Source: Paractinoplanes durhamensis | GTDB lineage: Bacteria > Actinomycetota > Actinomycetes > Mycobacteriales > Micromonosporaceae | Direction of reading: 5' to 3' | DNA: 64,000 nucleotides | Assembly (NCBI RefSeq): GCF_016862175.1 | Contig: NZ_BOML01000036.1 | Location: 124,001-188,000 of the forward strand | In this document: positions 42,715 to 52,617 of the stretch, piece after piece | Numbering within the stretch: the stretch's first letter is position 1 | Layout: the number at the start of each line of letters is the position of its first letter | Position numbers and translations under genes: made by a program | Notes under the pieces: generated by a model | Databases searched by the model: none | Seen by the model: only the letters and a program-made list of their open reading frames with translations | What the model was told of the DNA's origin: nothing

Positions 42715-45700
42715 TCAGTTCCAGAGAAGCGTCACGCCCAGGTTCGTCGCCATCCAGCTGACGTCGTCGAATTGCTGAGCGGTGAGCACGGCCCGGGCCG
42801 TCCGCAGTTCGGCAAGACCGTTCTGCTGGAGCCATCGGGACGGCGAACGATCGATGAGGCCGTCCAGAGCGCCCACGTCGTTGCGCTGCCGTGCGGAACG
42901 AATGAAGGCAAGCATCCACGACCGGCGCCGGGAAAGACCTTCGACAATCCCCTGCGCCTCCATCGTGGGTTGCACATCGATCTCCGGCCGAAGGGTGAAG
43001 ACCGCCAGCGACAGCGCGAAGCCGGGCCGGTGCCGGTCCTGCGACTCCCAGGCCTTCTCGAAAACGCCACTCAGATGGCGCCGAAGCAACGCGCCGGATT
43101 GCTGTTCTCCGGCGAGATGGATGAGAGCGACGAGGCTGGACTCGCTGATGTGCCAGAGGTCCCGCCACCCTCCGATCGCCCGGACCAGCGCATTGTCCAG
43201 CGCCCTCTCCTCCATGCTTTCCCGGACGAACAGCCGAAGCTCCACCAGGGCGGCCAGATCCGGCCGGCCGAGTGCTTCCTGCATCACGAGGTCCTGAACG
43301 AGATATTCGGCCGAGATTCCGGAACCCTGTCGACGCAACTCGGCAAGGGCGGGCGCCAGGAATTGCGACGGCCGATCCTGGAACTCGGCCCGGAGCGCCG
43401 CGCCGGCGGCGATCAGGTCGTCGATGGCCAGATGAATCCACTGCGGATCGGTCGATGATTTGGCCCGCACCAGCAGCCGGGCGTCATACCAGGAGAGTCC
43501 GGCCAATTCCTCCGCCGACTCCACCCCGGTTAACGGCAGATCGGCGAGAGACGCGGAGCCCTCCGCGGCCTGGACGACCTCCCACGCTGCCTGAGTGATC
43601 GGCGCCAGCGCGGGCCCCACGTCATCTCCGCCCGGCAGTGCCGCACGAAGGAGCCACGTATCCGATTCGGTCGTGTCGACGGCCCGCAGCTTGGTCAGCC
43701 GGGCGTCGATGAGGTCCCCGAAGAGACTTGCCCGCGTACCCAGCCCTGCCCGCCGTATCGCCAGGTAGAGAGCTTCCAGATCGGCCGGAGCCGCGCCGTG
43801 GACGTCGGCCAGGCTCAGCGCCGCGGGCACGTAGGTGAGGTCGTCGCCGAGCGCGCGGCTCTGGATCACCAGCGTCTCGATCCGGGACCGGCTGTTCACC
43901 AGGCGGAAGTCGCTGACCGCACGCACCTTGACGGTCGCGCCGTCCACCTCGCACTCGATCATCGGCGCCACGCCCGCGAGGGCCTCCGGCGAGAACCAGC
44001 TCCGCCACAGGCTGACGAGCCGCATCCACGGCGTCTCGCCTCCGGTGGCCGGGATCGTCAACGCAAACCCGCTGTGGTCGGAGATCATCGCGCCGGTGAG
44101 TACCAGGTTGAGGGTGTAGACGGCCAGGTGGCCCAGGTAGGAGAAGCGGTCGAACGCGGTGGCCGCCGGGCCGTGCACGAACCAGGCGGGCGGCGTCTCA
44201 CTCAGCACGTCACGCAACTGCTGGGCGATCACCAACTGCAGCGACGACACCGCGCCGGCGCCGGCGCGGTGCGGCAGCCATTCCTGGATCATCCGGAGCA
44301 CGACCGGGCGGGTGTGCAGGGCAGTGAACGACAGACCGGCGAACCAGAATTCGTGCGGGTTGGCGAGATTTTCCCGTAACGCCGGCAGCAGCACGTCGTC
44401 GTCGCGGAGCTTCGACACCAGCGTTGCCTGCTGCAGCAGCCGTCGCACGATGAAATCGGCCGTCAGGAACTCGCCGAACGTGTTGTGCAAAAACTCGAAG
44501 GCGGTCGCCACACCGCCCCGGCTACGGGACTCGTGGATGAAGAAGAAGCTGCCCAGCAGCAGATCGGCTTGGCTCAACGCCTCGCCGCCGGAGACCTCGA
44601 TCTCGCGCCGGGCCCCGAAGTAGTCGATGTCGCGGTCCAGGTCGCTCTGCAGAATGTGCAGGCTACGCCGGTTGAACATGCCGATCGCGGCGACGCCGAG
44701 CCGCACCAGATCCTCGTCGACCAGTGACTCGCGCCGGGCGGCCGGCAGCGCCTCGAACTCCCGCCCGCTCTCCCCCTTGGCACGTTCCCGGTGGATGAAT
44801 CGCCGCAGCAGGCTGTCGTAGAGGATGGTCCGGTCGAGTTGGGAACGGCTGAGCTCGTTCGCGTCGGCATCGTAGATGGCGAGCATGAGCAGCAGCAACG
44901 GCTGTTGCGCCAGCTCCACCAGCTGCGCCCGCTGCGGCACCGCGAAGCGCTCGACGTTCGCCTGCGCGAAGTAGGCCGCGTTGGTCCCGTTCCAGATCGC
45001 GGTCCACCGGTCGCGACGGTTCTCGTCGAACTCCATCAGACGCAGCACCGTCGTACCGTCCGGGATCGCTGCCTTGTCGATCAGGGTGAGCCGGCTCGTC
45101 ACCATGATCCGGACCGGGCGTTTCAGACGCATCTCCCGGGTCTGGAACCGCTGAACCTTGTCCAGATAGCCGGCGAACACCTTGCCGGTCGACTGCAGGA
45201 GCTCGTCGTAGCCGTCCAGGATGATCAGCGGCGGATTCCCGGCCAGCGCCTTCGCGAAGTCCACCCAGTTGACGTCGTGGCCGGTGTCCTCGCGGATCTG
45301 CTCCTCGATCTGCGCCTGGATGTCGGCCTCGGGGTCGATGTCGCGCAACTCCAGCCGGACCGTGTTGAAGGCCGGTGCCGACAGCCGGGCCGCGATCAAC
45401 TCGGTCAGCAGCGACTTGCCCGACCCCGGGTGGCCGAGGACCAGCAGCGGCGACGCGGCACTGTACGGCGACGCGAAGAAGGCGGTCAGGTATCCGCCGA
45501 GGTCGTCGCGGGTGGGCAGGTCCGCCCACAGCGCCTCGTTCTCCAGGTTGACGGCTCGCCCGGAGTACCGGATCACCTGGTAGGCCTGCGGCACGAAAGA
45601 AGTCCCCGGATGCGAGCATCAGGTCGAGGTACTGCGCGAAGTAGTACCGCACCGCGCTCTCCGGCAGCCGCCCGAGCGGTTCCGGCGGCGCCGTGATGCC

Positions 45701-46246
45701 CATCTCGCCGAGCAGTTCCGCCAGCGCAACGGCCATTCCGGAGTACATCTTCCGCCGTTCGGCGGCTTCGTCCAGGAACGACGCGGTCGGGTGGGGCAGC
45801 GAGACCGGCGGCAGGTTCGCGTAGCCGGTCTCGTCGCCGAACTCGACGGGTGCGCCGGCCGGAGCTCGCCGGACGATCTCCCGCTGTTGTTCGTCGGTCA
45901 GCCGGACCGAACCGAGGAACTTGCCGAGTTCGGCGTCCATGGCGGCGAAGAACGCGGTGTAGGTGATGAGGAAGTGCGCGGCCGCGAGCGCGTCACCGCG
46001 GTCGAGGAAGTCGCTCTTGCGCCCGGCGATCTTCCGCGCCAGATCACTTGCCTGCCGGATCATGTCCGACTTCATGTCGAACAGGGCCAGCAACGGCACC
46101 GCCGCCGGCCCGAGCACCGCGGGCGAGAGAATCAGCGCGGCCGAGAAGACCCGATCGACCAGGTCCACCCACTTCGCCGAGCCGTCGTCGTCGACCAGCG
46201 CCCGCACCGCCGCGTAATCAGCCTCTACCGCCTTCGGACGCTTCAC
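42715..46246 (-). CDS. NACHT NTPase (bacterial NLR-like), interrupted by a +1 frameshift
   Basis: Two frames together encode ~1177 residues. Residues 1-217 (GTG 46246 to ~45596) are a helical N-terminal domain like those preceding bacterial NACHT modules. The second frame (from ~45594, 959 codons) holds Walker A GHPGSGKS, NACHT Walker B LIILDGYDEL, sensor VTSR and a long helical C-terminus without obvious LRR. At 45593-45598 frame A reads TTT CGT; dropping one nucleotide gives DFFVPQAYQ and restores the reading. This is mutation, read error or programmed +1 shift. Lies 13 bp after the HAD gene in the fab-hemH operon. Bacterial NACHT proteins often protect against phage; that role is inferred. 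Confidence 0.85.
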
Positions 46247-46259
46247 CCGCCAAATGGTG

Positions 46260-47039
46260 TCAGATCTCGTCGATCAGGTCGGCCACCGAATTGACGATGC
46301 GGGATGGGCGGAACGGGTAGCGGTCGATGTCGGCTCGGGCGCTGATGCCGGTCAGGACCAGGATCGTCTCCAGGCCTGCCTCCAGGCCGCACAGGATGTC
46401 GGTGTCCATCCGGTCGCCGATCATCGCCGTACTCTCCGAATGGGCCTCGATGGTGTTCAGCGCGGACCGCATCATCATCGGGTTGGGCTTGCCTACGAAG
46501 TAGGGGTCCACGCCCGTCGCCTTGGAGATCATCGCCGCCACCGAGCCGGCCGCGGGCAGGGCGCCCTCGTTGGACGGGCCGGTCGCATCCGGGTTGGTGC
46601 AGATGAAGCGGGCGCCGCCGTCGATCAGGCGGATGGCCTTGGTGATCGCCTCGAAGCTGTAGGTGCGGGTCTCGCCGAGCACCACGTAGTCGGGGTCGAA
46701 CTCGGTCAGCACGTAGCCGGCCGCGTGCATCGCCGTGGTCAGGCCGGCCTCGCCGATCACGTACGCCGTGCCGCCGGGGCGCTGGTCGGCCAGGAACTGG
46801 GCGGTGGCCAGCGCCGCCGTCCAGATCGACTGCTCGGGGACGTCGAAGCCCATCCGGCCGAGCCGGGCCTGCAGGTCGCGCGGCGTGTAGATCGAGTTGT
46901 TGGTGAGGATGAGGAACGGCTTGCCGGACGTCTTCATCCGGTTGACGAACTCGGGCGCGCCCGGAACCGGCACACCCTCGTGGACGAGGACCCCGTCCAT
47001 GTCGGTGAGCCAGCTCTCGATGGCCTTGCGCTCTTTCAT
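46260..47039 (-). CDS. HAD-superfamily phosphatase (NagD-like)
   Basis: 259 residues from the ATG at 47039 (AAGGA upstream). HAD motif I DMDGVLVHEG, motif II LTNNS, motif III KPNPMMM with K, motif IV GDRMDTDI. The NagD type dephosphorylates sugar or nucleotide monophosphates. It starts 14 bp after hemH and is followed after 13 bp by the NACHT gene. Confidence 0.9.
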   Translation of the reverse strand: MKERKAIESWLTDMDGVLVHEGVPVPGAPEFVNRMKTSGKPFLILTNNSIYTPRDLQARLGRMGFDVPEQSIWTAALATAQFLADQRPGGTAYVIGEAGLTTAMHAAGYVLTEFDPDYVVLGETRTYSFEAITKAIRLIDGGARFICTNPDATGPSNEGALPAAGSVAAMISKATGVDPYFVGKPNPMMMRSALNTIEAHSESTAMIGDRMDTDILCGLEAGLETILVLTGISARADIDRYPFRPSRIVNSVADLIDEI

Positions 47040-47053
47040 CGCATTTCCTTCTC

Positions 47054-48073
47054 TCAGCGCCGCTGCGGCGCGGGACAGCAGCCACCGGGGCAGTCGTCCC
47101 AGATCGGGAGCGTACCGAGTCGTTCCCGGGCACGCCCCTGGGTCCGTTCCTCGACGAGGTGCCGGACCATCGTGACGAAGCGGGGGTCGATGTTGGGGGT
47201 GGCCGCGCGGGCGTAGCCGAGCCCCAGCTTCTGCGCGGTCTCCAGCGCCTCGTTGTCGAGGTCCCAGAGCACCTCGAGGTGATCGGAGACGAACCCGATC
47301 GGGCTGACCACCACGTCGGTGACGCCCTGCTCGGCCAGCGCGGCCAGGTGGTCGTTGACGTCCGGTTCGAGCCACGGCACCTGCGGCGGGCCGGAGCGGC
47401 TCTGCCAGACCAGGTCGTAGGGCAGATCGGGGGCGGCCGCGGCGGCGACCAGCCGGGCGGTCTCCGCCAGCTGCGCGGTGTAGCGGCCACCGGTCGGGCC
47501 GGCCGTCTGCGCCATGCTCACCGGGATGCTGTGCGCGGTGAAGACCACGCGGGTGCCGGCCCGGCGCGACGGTTCCAGCTTTTCCAAGGCTTGCTGTACG
47601 GCGTCGACGTGCGGCCCGACGAAGCCGGGATGGTCCCAGAACTGGCGCAGCTTGCTGATCCGCGGGGCGCGCGGGCCGACCGCGGCCCGGGCCCGGTCGA
47701 TGTCCTCCCAGTACTGCCGGCAGGAGGAGTAACCGCCGTACGCGCTGGTGGCGAGGCCGAGGGCGGAGGTGACACCGTCGTCGCGCATCCGGGCGACAGT
47801 GTCCTCCAGCATCGGCTGCCAGTTCCGGTTGCCCCAGTACGTCGGCAGGTCGACGCCGTGGGTCTCGAAGTCGGCGTCGACCGCGGCCAGCAGGTCACGG
47901 CACTGCTGGTTGATCGGCGACACGCCGCCGAAGTGCATGTAGTGCTCGGCGACGGCGGCGAGTCGCTCCTCGGGGACACCGCGCCCGCGCACCACGTTGC
48001 GCAGGAACGGCATCACATCGTCAGGCTTCTCGGGACCACCGAAGGACAGTAGAACGAACGCGTCGTAGACCAC
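47054..48073 (-). CDS. hemH: Ferrochelatase (coproporphyrin type)
   Basis: 339 residues. LLSFGGPEKPDDVMPFLRNVV at the N-terminus, FTAHSIPVSMAQ with the metal His, and GFVSDHLEVLWDLDNEA are ferrochelatase motifs. Cys in SSCRQYW and the C-terminal CPGGCCP fit the [2Fe-2S]-containing actinobacterial enzyme that inserts iron into coproporphyrin III. It starts 20 bp after fabI. Confidence 0.95.
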   Translation of the reverse strand: MVYDAFVLLSFGGPEKPDDVMPFLRNVVRGRGVPEERLAAVAEHYMHFGGVSPINQQCRDLLAAVDADFETHGVDLPTYWGNRNWQPMLEDTVARMRDDGVTSALGLATSAYGGYSSCRQYWEDIDRARAAVGPRAPRISKLRQFWDHPGFVGPHVDAVQQALEKLEPSRRAGTRVVFTAHSIPVSMAQTAGPTGGRYTAQLAETARLVAAAAAPDLPYDLVWQSRSGPPQVPWLEPDVNDHLAALAEQGVTDVVVSPIGFVSDHLEVLWDLDNEALETAQKLGLGYARAATPNIDPRFVTMVRHLVEERTQGRARERLGTLPIWDDCPGGCCPAPQRR

Positions 48074-48093
48074 CCGTCCATACTTCCACCGGG

Positions 48094-48861
48094 TCAGGCA
48101 CCCAGGGCGTGGTAGCCCCCGTCGACGTGCACAACCTCACCCGTGGTGGCCGGGAACCAGTCGGACAGCAGCGCGCAGACGGCCTTGCCGGCCGCCGACG
48201 TGTCGTGCAGGTCCCAGCCGAGCGGAGCGCGGTTGGCCCAGGCGTCCTCGAACTGCTCGAAGCCGGGGATCGACTTGGCGGCCATCGTGCGCAGCGGGCC
48301 GGCCGAGACCAGGTTGCTGCGGATGCCCTGCTTGCCGAGGTGCAGCGCGAGGTAGCGGGAGGCGGACTCGAGCCCGGCCTTGGCGACACCCATCCAGTCG
48401 TAGACCGGCCACGCCTTGGTGGCGTCGAAGGTCAGGCCGACCACGCCGGAGCCGCGGGTGAGCAGCGGCAGGCAGGCGACCGCGAGCGACTGGTACGAGT
48501 AGGTGGAGACCTGCAGCGCCTTGGCCACGTCCTCCCACTGGGCGTTGAGGAACTCGCCGCCGAGCACGCTCTGCGGGCCGAACGCGATCGAGTGGACCAC
48601 GCCGTCGAGGCCGTCGACGTGCTCGCGCACGTTGCCGGGCAGCGCGGCGAGGTGCTCCGGGTCGGTCACGTCGAGCTCGATGACCGGCGGCGGGGACGGG
48701 AGGCGCTTGGCGATGCGCTCGACCAGCGACATCCGGCCGAAGCCGGTCAGCACGACGGTCGCGCCCTGCTCCTGGGCGATCTTCGCCACCGAGAAGGCGA
48801 TCGAGGCGTCGGTGATCACGCCGGTGACGAGCAGCCGCTTGCCGGCCAGCAGTCCAGACAC
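48094..48861 (-). CDS. fabI: Enoyl-ACP reductase (NADH)
   Basis: 255 residues, InhA/FabI family. GKRLLVTGVITDASIAFSVA binds NADH, SIAFGP follows, and catalytic Tyr/Lys are in YDWMGVAKAGLES. It performs the last reduction step of type II fatty-acid elongation. It follows fabG by 34 bp, an arrangement known from mycobacterial mabA-inhA. Confidence 0.95.
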   Translation of the reverse strand: MSGLLAGKRLLVTGVITDASIAFSVAKIAQEQGATVVLTGFGRMSLVERIAKRLPSPPPVIELDVTDPEHLAALPGNVREHVDGLDGVVHSIAFGPQSVLGGEFLNAQWEDVAKALQVSTYSYQSLAVACLPLLTRGSGVVGLTFDATKAWPVYDWMGVAKAGLESASRYLALHLGKQGIRSNLVSAGPLRTMAAKSIPGFEQFEDAWANRAPLGWDLHDTSAAGKAVCALLSDWFPATTGEVVHVDGGYHALGA

Positions 48862-48895
48862 GGGGTATTCGCTCCTAATATTCGTTTGGGATGAC

Positions 48896-49600
48896 TCAGT
48901 GGCCCATGCCGAGGCCGCCGTCGACCGGGATCACGGCGCCGGTGATGTAGGCGGCCGCGTCCGAGGCCAGGAAGGTCACGGCCGCCGCGACCTCGTCGGT
49001 GGTGGCGAGCCGGCCCGCCGGGACCGCCTTGATGATCTCGGCCTGGCGCGCCTCGGACAAGGCTGCCGTCATGTCGGTCTCGATGAACCCGGGCGCCACC
49101 ACGTTCGCGGTGATGTTGCGGCTGCCCAGCTCACGAGTAATGCTGCGGGCGACGCCGACCAGGCCGGCCTTGCTCGCCGCGTAGTTCACCTGACCGGGTC
49201 CGCCGTACAGGCCGACCACCGACGAGATGAAGATCATCCGGCCCCACTTGGCCCGGAGCATCTTCGAGCTGGCCCGCTTGGCGACCCGGAACGCGCCGGT
49301 CAGGTTGGTGTCGATGACCCGCTCGAACTGCTCGTCGCTCATCCGCAGCAGCAGCGTGTCGTCGGTGATGCCGGCGTTGGCCACCAGCACCTCGACCGGG
49401 CCGAGCTCCTTCTCCACCTCGGCGAACGCGGCGTCGACCGCGGCCGAGTCGGTGATGTCGCACTGCACGCCGAACAGGCCCTCGGGTGCGCCGCTGCCCC
49501 GGTGCGTCACGGCGACCCGGTCGCCCTGCTTCGCGAACGCCTGCGCGATGGCGAGGCCGATCCCCCGGTTGCCACCGGTCACCAATACCGTGCGAGCCAC
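48896..49600 (-). CDS. fabG: 3-oxoacyl-ACP reductase
   Basis: 234 residues. SDR motif TGGNRGIGLAIA, NAGIT, Ser-x12-Tyr-x3-Lys (SSVVGLYGGPGQVNYAASK). Reduces beta-ketoacyl-ACP. First gene of the fabG-fabI-hemH-HAD-NACHT transcription unit; promoter lies in the ~90 bp before the divergent histidine kinase. Confidence 0.95.
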   Translation of the reverse strand: MARTVLVTGGNRGIGLAIAQAFAKQGDRVAVTHRGSGAPEGLFGVQCDITDSAAVDAAFAEVEKELGPVEVLVANAGITDDTLLLRMSDEQFERVIDTNLTGAFRVAKRASSKMLRAKWGRMIFISSVVGLYGGPGQVNYAASKAGLVGVARSITRELGSRNITANVVAPGFIETDMTAALSEARQAEIIKAVPAGRLATTDEVAAAVTFLASDAAAYITGAVIPVDGGLGMGH

Positions 49601-49688
49601 GACGACACGCTCCTCATACCCAGGTAGGGGGTGCCGGTTGGCACCACGGGGTCACGACGGCCCGGCAACATCGCCGTAACCTGCCCGG

Positions 49689-50924
49689 ATGGAGACTATC
49701 GGCCCGCCGATCCGGCGCAATGCCACGGGGCCGCTGCGCAGGCTTCTGACCCGCCGGGAGACGCCCAGGCCGCCGGCCCGGCGACGACTGATGGCGTACG
49801 TGCTGCCGCTGGGCCTGCTCGCCCTGGCCGGCCTGGGCCTGGCCGCCGACCGGTACCTCGCCGACAACCGCGTCCTCCCCGGGATCGTGATCGGCATCAT
49901 CGCGGCCGGCTCGGTGCTGCCGGTGGCGTTCTCCTACCGGCTGCCGATCTGGGCCTGGCGGATCGCGTACCCGATGATGTTCCTGGGCGTGATCAACGCC
50001 GCCCCGAAGGAACCGTGGCCGTGGAACACCGTGCAGATCCTCGGTTTCCTGATCGTGCTGGGCCGGCTCGCGGTCACCCAGGAGTCCGGGCTGACCATCT
50101 GGGCGACGGCACTGAGCCTGATCCCGGTGTTCCTGTTCGCGAAGGAGACCAACGCCTGGGGCGCGGCGGTGCTGCTGGTGGTGATCGCGGCGATCGGCGA
50201 CATCATCTACCGGCGCGGCCGCACCGGCGAGTTGCTCGCCGAGAAACTCGCCGAGGAGGAGGAGCTCACCGAGCTGGAGCGGGCGAAACGGGCGGTGCTG
50301 GAGGAGCGCACCCGGATCGCCCGGGAGATGCACGACGTGGTCGCCCACCACATGTCGATGATCGCGGTCCGCGCCGAGACCGCCCCCTACCGCCTGCCGG
50401 AACTGCCGGCCGACGCCCGGGAGGAGCTGGCCGGCATCGCGGTGGCCGCCCGGGCGGCGCTCACCGACATGCGGCGGCTGCTCGGGGTGCTGCGGGCCGA
50501 GCAGGACTCGCCGGAGAAGGCGCCGCAGCCGGGGCTCGCCGACGTGGACCGGCTGGTCACGACCGCACGGGAGGCGGGCGTCGAGGTCGCCTACGAGCGG
50601 ACCGGCATCGCCGACCTGCCCGGGACGGCCGGGCTCACGGCGTACCGCATCGTGCAGGAAGGCCTGGCCAACGCCGGGCGGCACGCGCCCGGTAAGCCGG
50701 TGACCGTCGCGGCTCGCGGCTTTGCCGACCGGCTCGAACTCACCGTGCGCAACGAGCTCGGCGAGGAGCCGGCCGACGCCGGCGGCCACGGGCTGATCGG
50801 GATGCGGGAGCGCGTCACACTGCTCGGTGGGACGCTGCACGCCGGGCCGGTCGACGGCGAGTTCGTGGTGCACGCCGTCCTCCCCCTCGAGCCGCGTCAT
50901 GACCGAGCGAAGCGAGCGTCATGA
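49689..50924 (+). CDS. Sensor histidine kinase (NarL/DesK type)
   Basis: 411 residues. About five transmembrane helices (residues 35-160), a HisKA_3 domain with EERTRIAREMHDVVAHHMSM (phospho-His in MHD) and a HATPase with VQEGLANAGRHA and GHGLIGMRERV. TAACCT precedes the ATG by 6 nt (leaderless). Followed by its response regulator. Confidence 0.94.
   Translation: METIGPPIRRNATGPLRRLLTRRETPRPPARRRLMAYVLPLGLLALAGLGLAADRYLADNRVLPGIVIGIIAAGSVLPVAFSYRLPIWAWRIAYPMMFLGVINAAPKEPWPWNTVQILGFLIVLGRLAVTQESGLTIWATALSLIPVFLFAKETNAWGAAVLLVVIAAIGDIIYRRGRTGELLAEKLAEEEELTELERAKRAVLEERTRIAREMHDVVAHHMSMIAVRAETAPYRLPELPADAREELAGIAVAARAALTDMRRLLGVLRAEQDSPEKAPQPGLADVDRLVTTAREAGVEVAYERTGIADLPGTAGLTAYRIVQEGLANAGRHAPGKPVTVAARGFADRLELTVRNELGEEPADAGGHGLIGMRERVTLLGGTLHAGPVDGEFVVHAVLPLEPRHDRAKRAS
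50894..50924 (+). repeat. Short direct repeat in the kinase C-terminus
   Basis: GCGTCATGA occurs at 50894-50902 and 50916-50924 around CCGAGCGAAGCGA. It covers the last codons of the kinase, whose tail RHDRAKRAS looks repeat-derived. Such GAGCGAAGCGAGC elements are frequent in this bacterial group. Confidence 0.5.
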
Positions 50925-50963
50925 TCGCGCTTTTGGTCCTTCGTTCTTTCGGGAGGAAGCCCC

Positions 50964-51608
50964 ATGATCAAGGTGCTGATCGCGGACGACCAGGCGATGG
51001 TCCGGCAGGGGTTCGGCGCGCTGCTCGGCAGCCAGCCGGACATCCTCGTCGTCGGTGACGCGGCGGACGGCGCCGCGGCCGTCAGCCAGGCCCGTGACCT
51101 CGCCCCCGACGTGGTGCTGATGGACATCCGGATGCCGGTGATGGACGGCCTCGAAGCGACCCGGCGGATCGGCGCCGGGCCGAAGGTGCTCATCCTCACC
51201 ACCTTCGACCTGGACGACTACGTGTACGAAGCACTGCGCGCCGGGGCCAGCGGCTTCCTGCTCAAGGACGCGCCCGCCGCCGACCTGATCAACGCGGTCC
51301 GGGTGGTGGCGGCGGGCGAGGCCCTGCTCGCGCCGTCGGTGACCCGGCGGCTGATCGCCGAGTTCGCGGCCCGGCCGAACGCGAACCGGCCCCGGCCGGC
51401 CGCGCTGAACGCGCTCACCCCGCGGGAGACCGACGTGCTGCGGCTGATCGCGCGCGGCCGGTCCAATCAGGAGATCGCCGAGGAGCTGGTGGTGGCCGAG
51501 CAGACGGTGAAGTCGCACATCGGACGGATCCTGGCCAAACTCAACCTGCGCGACCGGGCCCAGGCGGTCGTCTTCGCCTACGAGACCGGGCTCGTCATAC
51601 CTGGGTAG
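50964..51608 (+). CDS. NarL/FixJ response regulator
   Basis: 214 residues. Receiver domain with acidic DDQ, phospho-Asp in VVLMDIRMPVMDG and Lys in FLLKDAP; LuxR HTH LTPRETDVLRLIARGRSNQEIAEELVVAEQTVKSHIGRILAKL. GGGAGGAA lies 8 nt before the ATG. Pairs with the upstream kinase. Confidence 0.95.
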   Translation: MIKVLIADDQAMVRQGFGALLGSQPDILVVGDAADGAAAVSQARDLAPDVVLMDIRMPVMDGLEATRRIGAGPKVLILTTFDLDDYVYEALRAGASGFLLKDAPAADLINAVRVVAAGEALLAPSVTRRLIAEFAARPNANRPRPAALNALTPRETDVLRLIARGRSNQEIAEELVVAEQTVKSHIGRILAKLNLRDRAQAVVFAYETGLVIPG

Positions 51609-51671
51609 CACCGTCGAAGGTGGTCCGCGGGGTGACGACCGCGGGGGCTTTCCGGCCGGACTCTGCGGCCC

Positions 51672-52577
51672 ATGCGAATCCTCCCGAGCGTCCTGGCCCT
51701 GACCCTCCTGCTGCCGATCCCGGTCTCCGCGCCACCCGCGGCCGCCGCCGCCGGGCCTGCCCACCTGCCGGCCTTCACCGAGGCCTACCGGGAGACCGCG
51801 GTGCGGATGCTCGCCACCGGCTGCCCGTACGCGACGTGGGCCGCGCAGGGCCGGCACTTCCTCTTCTTCGACCCGGCCGGCGACGGGCGGGCCGCCGAGG
51901 TGTTCGGCAACCTGGCCACCGCGTCCCGGATCGCGATCCTGGTGCCGGGGGTGGACACCACCCTCGCCGACTTCGACCGCGGCCTCGGCGGGGTCGCCCG
52001 GCGCGCCCCCGGCGTCCAGGGCCGCACCCTCTACCAGCAGCTCAGCAAGCGGGACCGGGACGTCGCGGTGATCTCCTGGCTCGGCTACGACCCGCCGGAG
52101 GGGGTCGGGCCGGCCGCCGCCACCTACGGCCGGGCCCGGGCCGGCGCCGCCCTCCTCCGGCAGTTCGTCCGCGACGTCACCGCGCAGCGGCCGGCGGCCG
52201 CGGTAACCCTGATCGGCCACAGCTACGGCTCGCTGGTCGTCGGGCTGGCCGCGAAGGACCTTCCCGAGGTGCACGATCTGATCGCGCTCGGCTCGCCCGG
52301 CATGGGCGCCGGCCGGGCCGCCGATCTCGGCGGCGCGCGGGTCTGGTCGGCGCTGGCCCCGCACGATTGGATCCGCCGTATCCCGCAGATCCGACTCTTC
52401 GGTCTCGGCCTCGGAAAACGGCCGTCGTCCCCCGGGTTCGGCGCGTTTGCGCTGCCCACCGACGGTGTGGCCGGGCACGATTTCTACCTCACCGAGGGCA
52501 GCGCGACCCTGCGGGCGGTCACCGATGTCGTCCTCTCGGGTGGTCCTGGCCACGACCGGGCAGGCCACGTTTCTTAA
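51672..52577 (+). CDS. Secreted alpha/beta hydrolase (DUF1023 type)
   Basis: 301 residues with a cleavable signal (ILPSVLALTLLLPIPVSA-PPAAAAA). Catalytic Ser in LIGHSYGS (about 177-184), Asp/His later (APHDWI, GHDFYL). DUF1023 hydrolases occur widely in actinobacteria and are esterase-like. The 3' end runs into the promoter of the leader RNA. Confidence 0.88.
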   Translation: MRILPSVLALTLLLPIPVSAPPAAAAAGPAHLPAFTEAYRETAVRMLATGCPYATWAAQGRHFLFFDPAGDGRAAEVFGNLATASRIAILVPGVDTTLADFDRGLGGVARRAPGVQGRTLYQQLSKRDRDVAVISWLGYDPPEGVGPAAATYGRARAGAALLRQFVRDVTAQRPAAAVTLIGHSYGSLVVGLAAKDLPEVHDLIALGSPGMGAGRAADLGGARVWSALAPHDWIRRIPQIRLFGLGLGKRPSSPGFGAFALPTDGVAGHDFYLTEGSATLRAVTDVVLSGGPGHDRAGHVS

Positions 52578-52592
52578 GCGACAATTAAGGGG

Positions 52593-52598
52593 TACAGT
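52593..52598 (+). promoter_or_regulatory. -10 box of the leader RNA
   Basis: TACAGT with an AT-rich stretch (CTTAAGCGACAATTAAGG) before it. A weak -35 could be TTTCTT at ~52570, 17 nt upstream. It would give a transcript starting near 52605. Confidence 0.4.
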
Positions 52599-52617
52599 CT
52601 CCGACGGCCCGACTGCA

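Noticed and set aside
44663..45590. Continuation of the first NACHT frame beyond the shift as a 527-residue protein
   Set aside because: After DFF the frame gives Arg/Pro/Gly-rich shadow sequence, while the other frame has Walker A/B motifs. It is not a real C-terminus.
42715..45594. NACHT core as a separate gene starting at GTG 45594
   Set aside because: No Shine-Dalgarno, and the residues just before the shift join smoothly to the core. A single frameshifted gene explains it better, though not proven.
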